A stretch of DNA of 64,000 nucleotides, taken from NCBI GenBank assembly GCA_035556655.1, contig DATMFW010000094.1, positions 34,799 through 98,798 on the forward strand, read 5' to 3'. The notes beneath the pieces were generated by a model, which was given only the letters and a program-made list of their open reading frames with translations, searched no databases and was not told the DNA's origin. Positions 52,192 through 60,474 of the stretch are shown here, piece by piece. This DNA is from JBDSKH01 sp035556655. Lineage in GTDB: Bacteria > Actinomycetota > Actinomycetes > Actinomycetales > Microbacteriaceae. Each line of letters starts with the position of its first letter. Position 1 is the first letter of the stretch. The position numbers and the translations under genes were made by a program.

Positions 52192-52449
52192 GCGGAATCC
52201 GTCGTGCCCGGTGCGGATCCCGTCGAAGATCGCGGGCCGCACCGCCGGAAACGGGGCTGTCCCCCGAAATCCACGGGTCGCATCCGCCGAATGCCGCAGA
52301 AAAAGGGTGAGAGCCCGCGTTCTTGTCCCCCGAAATGACGACTATGCGAGCCCGTCGAAGCACGGCAGAGTTATCTCCATCAGGTGCGTCGCTTGCGGTG
52401 CACCGCCATACATCGGGCGACTAGGGTAAGCGGCCCGATGTTGTGGGGG

Positions 52450-52492
52450 CGAGTCAGGGCGATATTCGGGTTGTCGCCCTGACTCGGATTTT
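52450..52492 (+). terminator. Rho-independent terminator-like hairpin
   Basis: CGAGTCAGGGCGA (52450-52462) pairs perfectly with TCGCCCTGACTCG (52474-52486) around an 11-nt loop and is followed by GATTTTG, a short T run. It would terminate forward transcription from the carboxylase operon or from a small transcript starting near 52434. Confidence 0.7.
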
Positions 52493-52494
52493 GA

Positions 52495-52525
52495 CGAAGG
52501 GCCTGCGTTGAACGCAGGCCCTTCG
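52495..52525. terminator. 15-bp perfect hairpin, probable terminator for the kinase operon
   Basis: CGAAGGGCCTGCGTT (52495-52509) and AACGCAGGCCCTTCG (52511-52525) are perfect complements around one base. It lies 16 bp beyond the stop of the reverse-strand kinase-like gene. Neither side has a long T run, so termination would rely on stem stability. Confidence 0.6.
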
Positions 52526-52540
52526 GTCATCTCGGGGCTG

Positions 52541-53584
52541 CTACTGATCGCGGGCGGAACGCGGGATCTCCAGCCACAGTTCGACCTCGTCGTCCTCGAG
52601 CGAATCCATGCCCAGCAGGCTCGCACTGCCGTCGTCGCTGGTCTTCAGGCCCACGACCGTGACCGCGACATCCGACCCCTCCGGCACCGTCCGGGCGATC
52701 ACCTTGTCGGCCGTCGTGCCCCGCAGCGCCTCGGCCAGCCGATCCAGCACGCGCTCCAGGTCGGCGTCGGCGAGATCGTCGATCCCGCCCTCGTCGAGCA
52801 GGGTCACCGTCGTACCACGTCGCCGCGCCAGCATCACCTGTTCGCGCACCGCGTTGTTCAGCAGCTTGCGTCCGCGGATCTCGTCCCGGATCGCGCCCTC
52901 CAGGTGCAGGCACTCGGTCCGCTGGGCCGCCGACAGATCGCCGCGGGTCTGCTGGATCGCCCGCAGCATCGGCAGCGCCATGACGCTCGTCTGGCCCAGC
53001 CGGAACTGCCGCTCGTTCAGGTGCGCCTCCTGCGCGGCGTGCCAGTCCGTCGCCTCGCGTTCGGCGAGCGCGAAACGCTGCGAGTCGCGGGCCGCCTTCG
53101 ACAGGGCGTTGGTGATGATGTGCGCGATCCCCACCCACGCCGCGGAGCCGACGACCCCGATCTCGCCGAGCGCCCCCGGACCGGCCCAGAGCACCGTCTG
53201 CAGCACCAGGAACGCGATGCCCGCCCAGGCGAAACCCGGCCGGCGCACCGTCACCATGATGGCCAGCAGGGTCCCGCACGCCGCCACGTACCAGGTCGAA
53301 TAGCTCAACCCGCCCTCGCGGTTGGCCTCCAGCTGCGAGCTCACCAGCAACGGCAGCGCGATCGAGACCGCGAACGCGAACGACGCCAGCCACACCGGGG
53401 TGCGACGCTGGCTGACGATCAGCAGCGCCGCCGTCGCGATCGCGTACAGCACCATCGCCGCGTACACCGGCCCGTGGCCGGTGTAGTAGCCCAGCTGGAA
53501 CGAGTACACCCCGAGCACGATGTGATAGCTCGAGAACAGCCCCGCCAGGCCGACCAGCAGGAACCGGGGTGCGCCGATCGTCAC
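52541..53584 (-). CDS. Kinase-like membrane partner of a two-component system (degenerate)
   Basis: A 347-aa protein with six TM segments in the first 170 residues (FLLVGLAGLFSSYHIVLGVY onward), then a helical linker (ALAEREATDWHAAQEAHLNE) and a C-terminal domain of about 130 residues laid out like a histidine-kinase sensor. I see no convincing phospho-acceptor His in a DHp motif, no N-box and no G-box. It may be an inactive kinase homologue or a sensory partner. The GTG start overlaps the preceding kinase stop by 4 bp, so the three genes 55561 to 52541 form one operon. Confidence 0.6.
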   Translation of the reverse strand: MTIGAPRFLLVGLAGLFSSYHIVLGVYSFQLGYYTGHGPVYAAMVLYAIATAALLIVSQRRTPVWLASFAFAVSIALPLLVSSQLEANREGGLSYSTWYVAACGTLLAIMVTVRRPGFAWAGIAFLVLQTVLWAGPGALGEIGVVGSAAWVGIAHIITNALSKAARDSQRFALAEREATDWHAAQEAHLNERQFRLGQTSVMALPMLRAIQQTRGDLSAAQRTECLHLEGAIRDEIRGRKLLNNAVREQVMLARRRGTTVTLLDEGGIDDLADADLERVLDRLAEALRGTTADKVIARTVPEGSDVAVTVVGLKTSDDGSASLLGMDSLEDDEVELWLEIPRSARDQ

Positions 53585-54858
53585 GACACCTCACCCGCCT
53601 CCGCGAACTCCTCGAACACCGGGCCCGCCGCCGAGCGCTCGTCCGGCCAGTTCAGCGTGACCGTCGTGCCCTCGCCCGGAGCCGACCGCACCTCCGCGTG
53701 CCCGCCCGCGCTCGACATGCGCTCCTGGATCGAGACCCGGACGCCGAGTCGCTCCGTGGGCACCGCCAGCGGGTCGAAACCGCGGCCGTCGTCCACGACC
53801 CGCACCTCGACGGACCCGTCGCCCCCGCCCTGGACCTCGACGTAGCGGCTCGCCCCGGCTCCGGCGTGCTGCAGGCTGTTCACCATGCCCTGCACCGCCG
53901 CCGAGTACAGCGCCTCCGCGACCGGGATCGGCAGGCTCAGACGCCCGAGCCGGTTCGTGCGCACGTCGAACGGCTGCGACATGGTGGTGGCCGCATCCGA
54001 GATTCGGCTGGCCACCACGCCCGCCGGCACCACCGCGTCCGCATCGGGCGCGACCGCGACCGCCTCGCGGAGGTGCCCGATCGCGTTGCCCGCCATCGTC
54101 GCCGCGAGCTCCTGGGCCTCCGGGGTGTAGGCGCGGGCCGCCGACAACAGAGTGGTCAGCACGCTGTCGTGCACGATCGCGTCCACCTGCACGCGCTCCG
54201 CCTCGATCGCGTGCTGACGCACCGCGTGGGAGTAGCGCTCCAGGGCGGTCTGCTGCGCCCTGTCGACGTTGGAGGCCGCCGTGCGGAGCATCGTGAAGAT
54301 GATGGTGATCACGCCGCCGAGGATGAGCGCGAAGACCGAATCCAGCGCGGCGCGCGACGGACCCACATCCCCGCCCGCCGGCGTGAGCCGGATGATGGCG
54401 TAGATCAGCGGGATCGCCACCAGGTACAGCGAAGCCCAGCGCACCGGCAGGCCGATCGCCGCCATCGACGTCGCGACGGTCATGATGCCGTACAGCCAGA
54501 AACTGTCGGTCGGGATCGACGTGGGATCCAGGATCGCGAACGGCCAGCTCACCAGCCCGATCAGGTACACGGCCGCGAACGTGGTGGCGGCGGCGCGCAC
54601 ATAGCGCCGCGTGACCGCGGCCACGACGGTCACCAGCAGACTCACCAGCATCCCGATGATGAACACGTAGTTCCAGGCCAGATGCGTCGTCGGCAACTGA
54701 CCGATGATCGCCGGGGTCGTCTGCAGCAGGAACGCGATGCCGAAGCCCGCCGCCGAGCGCGAGACCGCCGTCTCGACCCGCCGCAGGCTGAGCGGGTTGC
54801 GGACCTGGCGCCCGCGAGGCGGTGCGGAGCCGGGGGTGAGGACTCCGCTAGTGGCCAT
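53581..54858 (-). CDS. Sensor histidine kinase (NarL/DesK class)
   Basis: 425 aa. After six TM helices (residues about 35-210), a HisKA_3-like helix contains VDAIVHDSVLTTLLSAARAY, the His being the likely phosphorylation site. The HATPase domain shows ALYSAAVQGMVNSLQHAGAG (N-box) and VRVVDDGRGFDPLAVPTERL (G1 box), then PGEGTTVTLNWP. It phosphorylates the adjacent LuxR-type regulator. Its ATG lies 11 bp inside the regulator gene's end. The signal is unknown. Confidence 0.85.
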   Translation of the reverse strand: MATSGVLTPGSAPPRGRQVRNPLSLRRVETAVSRSAAGFGIAFLLQTTPAIIGQLPTTHLAWNYVFIIGMLVSLLVTVVAAVTRRYVRAAATTFAAVYLIGLVSWPFAILDPTSIPTDSFWLYGIMTVATSMAAIGLPVRWASLYLVAIPLIYAIIRLTPAGGDVGPSRAALDSVFALILGGVITIIFTMLRTAASNVDRAQQTALERYSHAVRQHAIEAERVQVDAIVHDSVLTTLLSAARAYTPEAQELAATMAGNAIGHLREAVAVAPDADAVVPAGVVASRISDAATTMSQPFDVRTNRLGRLSLPIPVAEALYSAAVQGMVNSLQHAGAGASRYVEVQGGGDGSVEVRVVDDGRGFDPLAVPTERLGVRVSIQERMSSAGGHAEVRSAPGEGTTVTLNWPDERSAAGPVFEEFAEAGEVS

Positions 54859-55561
54859 CGCCGGCGGCGTCGGGGTCGAGTCCGGGCAGGATCCCGTCCT
54901 CCACCGCGCGGCGCAGCAGGTCGACCTTGGTGGGCGCCGGGCGCCCCACCTCGACGTACTTCACCCGGATGCGGTCGAGATACTCCCGAGCCGTCGAGTA
55001 CCCGATGCCGAGCTGCTCGGCCGCCAGCTTCAGCGGCAGACCCGAGGCGTACAGGTGCAGGATCTCGCGCTCGCGGCGACCCAGCTGCGCCTTCGCGAAG
55101 TCGCGGTCGGCGTCGATCGCGGTCGCCCACTCCAGGTTGTTCAGCACCTCGCCCCGCGCCACCGTGGCGGCGGCCGCGATGACCGTCTTCGTCGCCGACG
55201 ACTTGGGGATGACGCCCGCGGCGCCCGCGGCCAGCGCCTCCCGCACCAGGGCGACCCGGTCGGCGATGCTGTGCACGAGCACCGCGGAACCCGCGGCCTG
55301 GACGCTTTTCACGTTCTCGGTCACGCTCGAGCCGTCGCCGAGCGACAGGTCGAGAACCGTGACATCGACCTCGCGGCCGGCCAGGCCCTCGATCAGCTCC
55401 GGCACGCTCGCCGCGACATGGACGACGTCGTACCCCTCGTCGGCGAAGGCGGCCTTCAGGCCCAGGCGCACCGACTCGTGGTCGTCGACGACGGCGACCC
55501 GCACGGCCTTCACCGGGACCTCGGAGGCCGGAGGCTGCTGGATCGTCTGCGCAACGCTCAT
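54848..55561 (-). CDS. LuxR/NarL-type response regulator
   Basis: 237 aa. The receiver domain (about residues 20-135) has VAVVDDHESVRLGLKAAFAD, the phospho-acceptor Asp in VTVLDLSLGDGS, a conserved Ser in VLVHSIAD and Lys in GVIPKSSATK. The C-terminal LuxR-type HTH reads LGRREREILHLYASGLPLKL, then AAEQLGIGYSTAREYLDRIR. It starts the three-gene operon. AGGATG at the start suggests an overlapping ribosome-binding site. Confidence 0.88.
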   Translation of the reverse strand: MSVAQTIQQPPASEVPVKAVRVAVVDDHESVRLGLKAAFADEGYDVVHVAASVPELIEGLAGREVDVTVLDLSLGDGSSVTENVKSVQAAGSAVLVHSIADRVALVREALAAGAAGVIPKSSATKTVIAAAATVARGEVLNNLEWATAIDADRDFAKAQLGRREREILHLYASGLPLKLAAEQLGIGYSTAREYLDRIRVKYVEVGRPAPTKVDLLRRAVEDGILPGLDPDAAGDGH

Positions 55562-55613
55562 CCTGTTGTAACCCCCGGGTCTCAGCTGGGGCGGAACCCC
55601 GCCCCTGCTCATG

Positions 55614-56849
55614 TTACCGCGCGGGCCCCTCGCGGACGAGGAGGCAGACCGCCTCGACGTGATGGGTCATCGGGAACAGGTCGAACGCGCGCAACCCGGT
55701 CAGCGCGTAGCCGTGTTCACGCAGCAACCCGGCGTCGCGCGCGAACGCCACCGGATCGCAGGCCACGTAGACCAGCTGCGCCGGCTTCACGGCCGCGAGG
55801 GCATCGATCACCGCCCGCCCGGCTCCTGCCCGCGGAGGATCGAGCACGACCGTGGCCGCCGCGAGACGCGGGGTCGGCTGCAGGCCGCGCAACCACTGCT
55901 CCACCCGTCCGGTCACCGCCGCGGCACCCACCCAGTCGGCGAGGTTCTCGGCCGCGTGCTCGGTCGCCCGGGCATCCGACTCCACGGTGGTGATCCGCGT
56001 CGCCGGACCGAACCGATCGCCGAGCGCTGCGGCCAGCAGACCCACCCCGCCGTACAGATCCAGGTTCGCGGCGCGGGGGTCGAACAGCGCATCGTCGACC
56101 GCTGCCGCGACCGCTGCGCTCAGCGTCTCCGCCGCATGCCGGTGCACCTGCCAGAAACCGGCATCGTCGACCCGGAACTCGCGTTCGCCGACCCGCTCGC
56201 GCACGACGCTGCGCGACTGCGAACCGACGATCATCCGGGCCCCGCCGATCGCCGGGGCGAGCAGGTCGACGTGTCCCGTCGACGGCTCGAAGCGTTCGGC
56301 GAGCGGCGCGATCTCGCGCAGCCCGTCGACCGCGAGCGGCAGATCGGCGACCGGGACGACGGTGTGCGACCGGGCGGCGTACGGGCCGACCACGCCGTCC
56401 TCGGCGACGTGCAGGCGGACGCGCGTGCGCCATCCGGTGCCGTCGTCGGGGCCGGGGAGCGCCTCGACCGGGGTGTCCCGATCGATGCCGCCGAAGCGCT
56501 GCAGGGCCTCGCGCAGCACCCGCGCCTTCAGTTCTCGCTGGTGGGCCGGATCGATGTGCCCGAACTCGGCGCCGCCGGCACGCTCGGCGGGATCGCGGTC
56601 GACCCCGGCCTCCGGCCACGGGTGTGCCCGACGGTGCGGACTCGGCTCGAGCACCCGTACGGTGTCCGCACGCCAGAACGCCTTCTTCGCGTCGTCGGTG
56701 ATGCGGGCCAGCACGCGCTCGCCGGGGATCGCATCCGAGACGAACACCACCCGGCCGTCCAGCCGGGCGACACTGATGCCCCCGTGCGCGATGTTGGTAG
56801 CGTCGAGTTCGACCTCGCGTCCGCGCATGTCACCCACGCTCTCGAGCAT
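55614..56849 (-). CDS. TRAM-domain class I SAM-dependent RNA m5U methyltransferase (TrmA/RumA family)
   Basis: A 411-aa enzyme. The N-terminal TRAM domain (VELDATNIAHGGISVARLDG, FVSDAIPGERVLARITDD) is followed by a Rossmann domain with LDLYGGVGLLAAAL, ATVVLDPPRAGAGRAVIDAL, the catalytic Cys in LVYVACDPVAFARDAGLL and FPMTHHVEAVCLL. The Fe-S cysteines of RumA are absent: GGAEFGHIDPAHQRELKARV occupies the place of the usual Cys-containing stretch. The ATG at 56849 and a nearer in-frame ATG (MRGREVEL, 56828) are both possible. Confidence 0.87.
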   Translation of the reverse strand: MLESVGDMRGREVELDATNIAHGGISVARLDGRVVFVSDAIPGERVLARITDDAKKAFWRADTVRVLEPSPHRRAHPWPEAGVDRDPAERAGGAEFGHIDPAHQRELKARVLREALQRFGGIDRDTPVEALPGPDDGTGWRTRVRLHVAEDGVVGPYAARSHTVVPVADLPLAVDGLREIAPLAERFEPSTGHVDLLAPAIGGARMIVGSQSRSVVRERVGEREFRVDDAGFWQVHRHAAETLSAAVAAAVDDALFDPRAANLDLYGGVGLLAAALGDRFGPATRITTVESDARATEHAAENLADWVGAAAVTGRVEQWLRGLQPTPRLAAATVVLDPPRAGAGRAVIDALAAVKPAQLVYVACDPVAFARDAGLLREHGYALTGLRAFDLFPMTHHVEAVCLLVREGPAR

Positions 56850-56859
56850 AGGAGCGACC

Positions 56860-57477
56860 GTGCAGCTCTACCTGGCATCCACCTCGCCCGCCCGGCTGGC
56901 GACGCTGCGCGCCGTCGGCATCGAACCGGTCGCGCTGCCCTCGCAGGTCGACGAGGATGCCGCGGTCGCCTCCGCCGGGACACTCACCCCCGAGCAGTTG
57001 GTGATGCTGCTGGCACGGCTGAAGGCGGAGGCCGTGGCCGGGTCCGCGGGCCCCTTCGACGGACTGATCCTCGGCGGCGACTCGGCGTTCGAGATCGACG
57101 GGGTCGTGTACGGCAAACCGCACCTGCCCGAGGTCGCCCGCGAGCGCTGGCACGCGCAGCGCGGCCGATCCGGCCGCCTGCACTCCGGGCACTGGCTGAT
57201 CGACGCGCGCGGCGGCATCGTCGGTCGCGCCGTCGGGGGCGCCGCAGTCGCCACCGTGCACTTCGCCGACGACATCACCGACGCCGAGATCGACGCCTAC
57301 ATCGCCACCGGCGAACCCCTCGAGGTCGCCGGTGCGTTCACCATCGACTCCAAGGGCGCCGGATTCATCACCGGCGTCGAAGGCGACCCGCACGCGGTCG
57401 TGGGGCTCAGCATCCCGCTCGTCCGCACGCTCGTGCGGTCCCTCGGGATCGAATGGACCAGCCTCTGGAACCGATAG
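56860..57477 (+). CDS. maf: Maf-family nucleoside-triphosphate pyrophosphatase
   Basis: A 205-aa house-cleaning NTP pyrophosphatase. It starts LYLASTSPARLATLRAVGIE, has ILGGDSAFEIDGVVYGKPHL (catalytic Asp region), TVHFADDITDAEIDAYIATG, AGAFTIDSKGAGFITGVEGD and ends IPLVRTLVRSLGIEW. GTG at 56860 is preceded by AGGAG at 56850-56854. Located next to carboxylase genes, as is usual in actinobacteria. Confidence 0.92.
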   Translation: MQLYLASTSPARLATLRAVGIEPVALPSQVDEDAAVASAGTLTPEQLVMLLARLKAEAVAGSAGPFDGLILGGDSAFEIDGVVYGKPHLPEVARERWHAQRGRSGRLHSGHWLIDARGGIVGRAVGGAAVATVHFADDITDAEIDAYIATGEPLEVAGAFTIDSKGAGFITGVEGDPHAVVGLSIPLVRTLVRSLGIEWTSLWNR

Positions 57478-57559
57478 CGGCGCGCTACAGCGTCTCGCTG
57501 CCTGATCTGTAGAGGCTCGACAAACCGGGCGGCATTTCCACCCCATAGGCTGGGGAGTT

Positions 57560-59320
57560 ATGGCCCGCATGACGAAGGTCCTGATCGCGAATCGGGGCGA
57601 GATCGCGGTGCGCGTGATCCGCGCCGCACGGGACGCGGGGCTCGGCTCCGTCGCCGTCTACGCCGACCAGGACCGCGACGCCCGGCACGTGAAACTCGCG
57701 GACGAGGCATACGCGCTCGACGGCTCCACGAGCGCCGAGACCTACCTCGTCGTCGACAAGATCCTCTCCGTGGCCCGGCGCTCCGGAGCCGATGCCGTGC
57801 ATCCGGGCTACGGATTCCTCGCCGAGAACGCCGACTTCGCCCGCGCCGTCATCGATGCCGGCCTCATCTGGATCGGCCCGTCGCCGGAGGCGATCGAGCG
57901 TCTCGGCGACAAGGTCTCGGCCCGCCACGTCGCCGAGAAGGTGGGCGCACCGCTCGCCCCCGGAACCCTCAACCCCGTCGCCGACGCCGACGAGGTTCTG
58001 AAGTTCGTCGACGAGGTCGGACTGCCCGTCGCGATCAAGGCCGCCTTCGGCGGCGGCGGCCGTGGCCTGAAGGTCGCCCGCACCCGCGAGGAGGTGCCGG
58101 AACTCTTCGAGTCGGCCACCCGCGAGGCCGTCGCGGCATTCGGGCGCGGCGAGTGCTTCGTCGAGAAGTACCTCGACGAGCCCCGTCACGTCGAGACCCA
58201 GTGCCTGGCCGACAGCGCCGGCAACGTCGTCGTCGTGTCGACGCGCGACTGCTCGCTGCAGCGCCGGCACCAGAAGCTCGTGGAAGAGGCACCCGCGCCC
58301 TTCCTCACCGACGCGCAGCGCGACCTGCTCTACTCCTCGTCGAAGGCGATCCTGAAAGAGGTCGGCTACCTCGGTGCCGGCACCTGCGAGTTCCTGATCG
58401 GCAAGGACGGCACCGTCTCGTTCCTCGAGGTCAACACCCGGCTGCAGGTCGAGCACCCGGTGTCGGAGGAGGTCACCGGCATCGACCTGGTGCGTGAGCA
58501 GTTCCGCATCGCCGAGGGCGGCCTGCTCGACTACGACGACCCGGTGACGCACGGGCACTCGTTCGAGTTCCGCATCAACGGCGAGGATCCCGGGCGCGGC
58601 TTCCTGCCGATGCCCGGCCCGGTGAACGTGCTGCGGTTCCCCGGCGGACCGGGTGTCCGGGTCGACTCGGGCGTCACCACGGGCGACGTCATCTCGGGCG
58701 CGTTCGACTCGCTGCTGGCCAAGCTGATCGTCACCGGCTCCGACCGCGCCGACGCCCTCGAGCGCTCGCGCCGCGCCCTCGACGAGTTCGAGGTCGCCGG
58801 CCTGCCCACCGTGCTGCCGTTCCACCGCAAGATCGTGCGCGACCCGGCGTTCGTCGCCGCGGACGGCGACTTCGGGGTGTATACCCGCTGGATCGAGACC
58901 GACTTCGACAACGATCTCGAACCGTGGGGTGGCATGCTGCCGGAGTCGGGTCCGGCCGAGAAGCGCCACAGCGTGGTCGTCGAGGTCGAGGGCAAGCGCG
59001 TCGCGGTGTCGCTGCCCACCCGGCTGCTCCCCTCGTCGGGGTCGGTGTCGAATGCCCCGGCTCCGCGGCGGCGTTCCGGTGGCGGCTCCTCGGTCGCCGC
59101 GACCGGGGATGCGGTGAAGAGCCCCATGCAGGCCACCGTCGTCAAGGTCGCCGTCGCCGAGGGCGACAAGGTCGTCAAGGGCGATCTCATCGTGGTGCTC
59201 GAGGCGATGAAGATGGAGCAGCCGCTGACCGCCCACAAGGACGGCACCGTCGCCAGGCTCGACGCCGCGGTCGGCACGACGGTCTCGGCGGGCCACCAGC
59301 TCCTCGCGATCGAGGACTGA
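57560..59320 (+). CDS. accA: Biotin-dependent acyl-CoA carboxylase alpha subunit (biotin carboxylase + BCCP)
   Basis: 586 aa. The biotin carboxylase domain has VLIANRGEIAVRVIRAARDA, HPGYGFLAENADFARAV, the ATP-grasp loop AIKAAFGGGGRGLKVARTRE, RDCSLQRRHQKLVEEAPAPF and FLEVNTRLQVEHPVSEEVTG. The C-terminal 75 residues form the biotin carrier domain, with the biotinylated Lys in VVLEAMKMEQPLTAHKDGTV. Works with pccB, the epsilon subunit and BirA from the same region. TAGGCT (57546-57551) ends 8 nt before the ATG. Confidence 0.94.
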   Translation: MARMTKVLIANRGEIAVRVIRAARDAGLGSVAVYADQDRDARHVKLADEAYALDGSTSAETYLVVDKILSVARRSGADAVHPGYGFLAENADFARAVIDAGLIWIGPSPEAIERLGDKVSARHVAEKVGAPLAPGTLNPVADADEVLKFVDEVGLPVAIKAAFGGGGRGLKVARTREEVPELFESATREAVAAFGRGECFVEKYLDEPRHVETQCLADSAGNVVVVSTRDCSLQRRHQKLVEEAPAPFLTDAQRDLLYSSSKAILKEVGYLGAGTCEFLIGKDGTVSFLEVNTRLQVEHPVSEEVTGIDLVREQFRIAEGGLLDYDDPVTHGHSFEFRINGEDPGRGFLPMPGPVNVLRFPGGPGVRVDSGVTTGDVISGAFDSLLAKLIVTGSDRADALERSRRALDEFEVAGLPTVLPFHRKIVRDPAFVAADGDFGVYTRWIETDFDNDLEPWGGMLPESGPAEKRHSVVVEVEGKRVAVSLPTRLLPSSGSVSNAPAPRRRSGGGSSVAATGDAVKSPMQATVVKVAVAEGDKVVKGDLIVVLEAMKMEQPLTAHKDGTVARLDAAVGTTVSAGHQLLAIED

Positions 59321-59357
59321 CCCCGGGGCCGCCCCACCCCGCCCCCACCCCTCTCCG

Positions 59358-59442
59358 CAACTCAGGAACATTCGGGGCCGGCGTTCCTCGTGGGGCCTGT
59401 TGTGCCACTGCAGGCTCGTCTGCATCAGGTCTTCCTGAGTTG
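59358..59442. repeat. Palindromic element B1 (CTCAGG subtype), 3' side of DUF559 gene B
   Basis: An 11-bp perfect inverted repeat, CAACTCAGGAA (59358-59368) and TTCCTGAGTTG (59432-59442), encloses 63 bp; the left arm continues CATTCG, resembling the CGTTCG of the CTGAGG elements. The right arm overlaps the last codons of the endonuclease gene (stop at 59425-59427). Total 85 bp, against 80-89 bp for A1-A3. Confidence 0.8.
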
Positions 59443-60270
59443 GGCGATCGTGGCGCGGATCGTCGCCACGCACGAGTCCCAGTCCCGCGTCACGTGTCGG
59501 TAAGTGAAACGCAGCACCGCGTAGCCCAGAGCGGCCAGCGCCGCGTCCCGGCGGCGGTCCTCTTCGAAGCCGCGGCGAGTGCCGTGGTGCTCGAACCCGT
59601 CGACCTCGATCACGAGGCGCACGCCACGGACCACGAAGTCGACGAAACCCACTCCCCCCACCCGCCGCTGTTGCTCCACGGCGACCCCGGCGAGTTCGAG
59701 CCGCTGCCGCACGAGCGACTCGACCCCGGAGCCGCTTCCCACTCGAGCGCGAAGCACCGTGAATCGCTCGGCTGCCGCCGCATCCGCGAACAGCCGCTCG
59801 AGGTAACCGGACGTCCAGCCCCACGTCGTCATCGCGGTGTCCAGGCACGCGACCGCGGTCTCGGTGTCTGCCCAGGAGACGGTCTGCCGTACCGCGTCGC
59901 GCGGACCGACCCGCCAGCACTGGCCCCCTGGCTCGGTGTCGATCCAGTGAACGACCACACGCGAATCGGCGGGGTCGCGACGCAGGCGGGCGGCGTTGCG
60001 GGGCACGGCGACATGCACGCGCGCGTCATCGCCCGACCACAATCCATAGGTCGCGGAAGCGCTCACCCCCGCGAGACGCCCGCCGATGCGGACGGCGAGC
60101 CGGGCGGCCGCCGGAGCACCTGGCGTCGCGTAGTGGCCACGGCGCACGCGGACCAGCTGCCCCGCCCGGACCGCCGCCACGATGTCGGCGGCGGCCACCC
60201 CGCGCTCGAGGAGTTGTGCTCGAGCGGCCAGGTGACCCAGCGAACGGGTGACGAAGACCGCCGAGTTCAT
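59425..60270 (-). CDS. AbiEi-like wHTH + DUF559 (Vsr-like) endonuclease-domain protein B
   Basis: 281 aa from the ATG at 60270 (MNSAVFVTRSLGHLAARAQL). The wHTH part LLERGVAAADIVAAVRAGQ, then LVRVRRGHYATPG aligns with protein A, as do the HWID and AACDA/AVACLDTA segments. The nuclease part shows VESLVRQRLELAGVAVEQQ, VIEVDGFEHHGTRRGFEED and RRRDAALAALGYAVLRFTY, the Vsr-like acidic residues plus EVDG. The ORF is open up to 60414, but that extension is low-complexity and runs into palindrome B2. The C-terminus AQLRKT is encoded by the right arm of palindrome B1. Both flanks carry CTCAGG-type palindromes. Confidence 0.8.
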   Translation of the reverse strand: MNSAVFVTRSLGHLAARAQLLERGVAAADIVAAVRAGQLVRVRRGHYATPGAPAAARLAVRIGGRLAGVSASATYGLWSGDDARVHVAVPRNAARLRRDPADSRVVVHWIDTEPGGQCWRVGPRDAVRQTVSWADTETAVACLDTAMTTWGWTSGYLERLFADAAAAERFTVLRARVGSGSGVESLVRQRLELAGVAVEQQRRVGGVGFVDFVVRGVRLVIEVDGFEHHGTRRGFEEDRRRDAALAALGYAVLRFTYRHVTRDWDSCVATIRATIAQLRKT

Positions 60271-60364
60271 CGGAACAGGGTGCTCCGTGGCGGCCCTGGC
60301 GGACCGGGGCTGCGGCCGAACGGGTGGGCGCTGCCCCGGCCGATCCCTGGGGAGGACCCGTTCG

Positions 60365-60447
60365 AACTCAGGACCGCGCGGGGCAGCTGTGTCACACGAG
60401 GCAACGGTCACCACTCAGGTCACTGCCACCCCGGGGATTCCTGAGTT
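60365..60447. repeat. Palindromic element B2 (CTCAGG subtype), 5' side of DUF559 gene B
   Basis: AACTCAGGA (60365-60373) and TCCTGAGTT (60439-60447) form a 9-bp perfect inverted repeat around 65 bp. It starts 95 bp upstream of the chosen endonuclease ATG, close to the 108 bp for A2 and gene A, and ends 28 bp from the LpdA-like gene stop. Confidence 0.75.
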
Positions 60448-60474
60448 GCGCGCGCGGGGCGCGGGGCGCGAGGG

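Larger units (their letters stand above)
52192..52540. other. 349-bp structured intergenic region between convergent operons
   Basis: No ordinary-length gene is supported. It holds a direct repeat TGTCCCCCGAAAT (52259-52271 and 52325-52337), a 9-bp hairpin (52410-52418 with 52433-52441), a -10-like TAGGGT (52422-52427), and two strong hairpins listed separately. A 14-codon frame (52438-52482, MLWGRVRAIFGLSP) sits between TAGGGT and the first terminator hairpin. A small RNA or micro-ORF is possible. Confidence 0.45.

Noticed and set aside
60271..60414. Upstream ATG giving DUF559 protein B 48 more residues
   Set aside because: The extra residues are Pro/Arg-rich, start inside palindrome B2, and have no counterpart in protein A.
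59358..60447. Interpretation of the DUF559 gene and palindromes as a classical IS element
   Set aside because: Each palindrome is itself an 80-85-bp inverted structure rather than one terminal repeat per side, no target-site duplication is evident, and the protein has no DDE, HUH or serine-recombinase motif.
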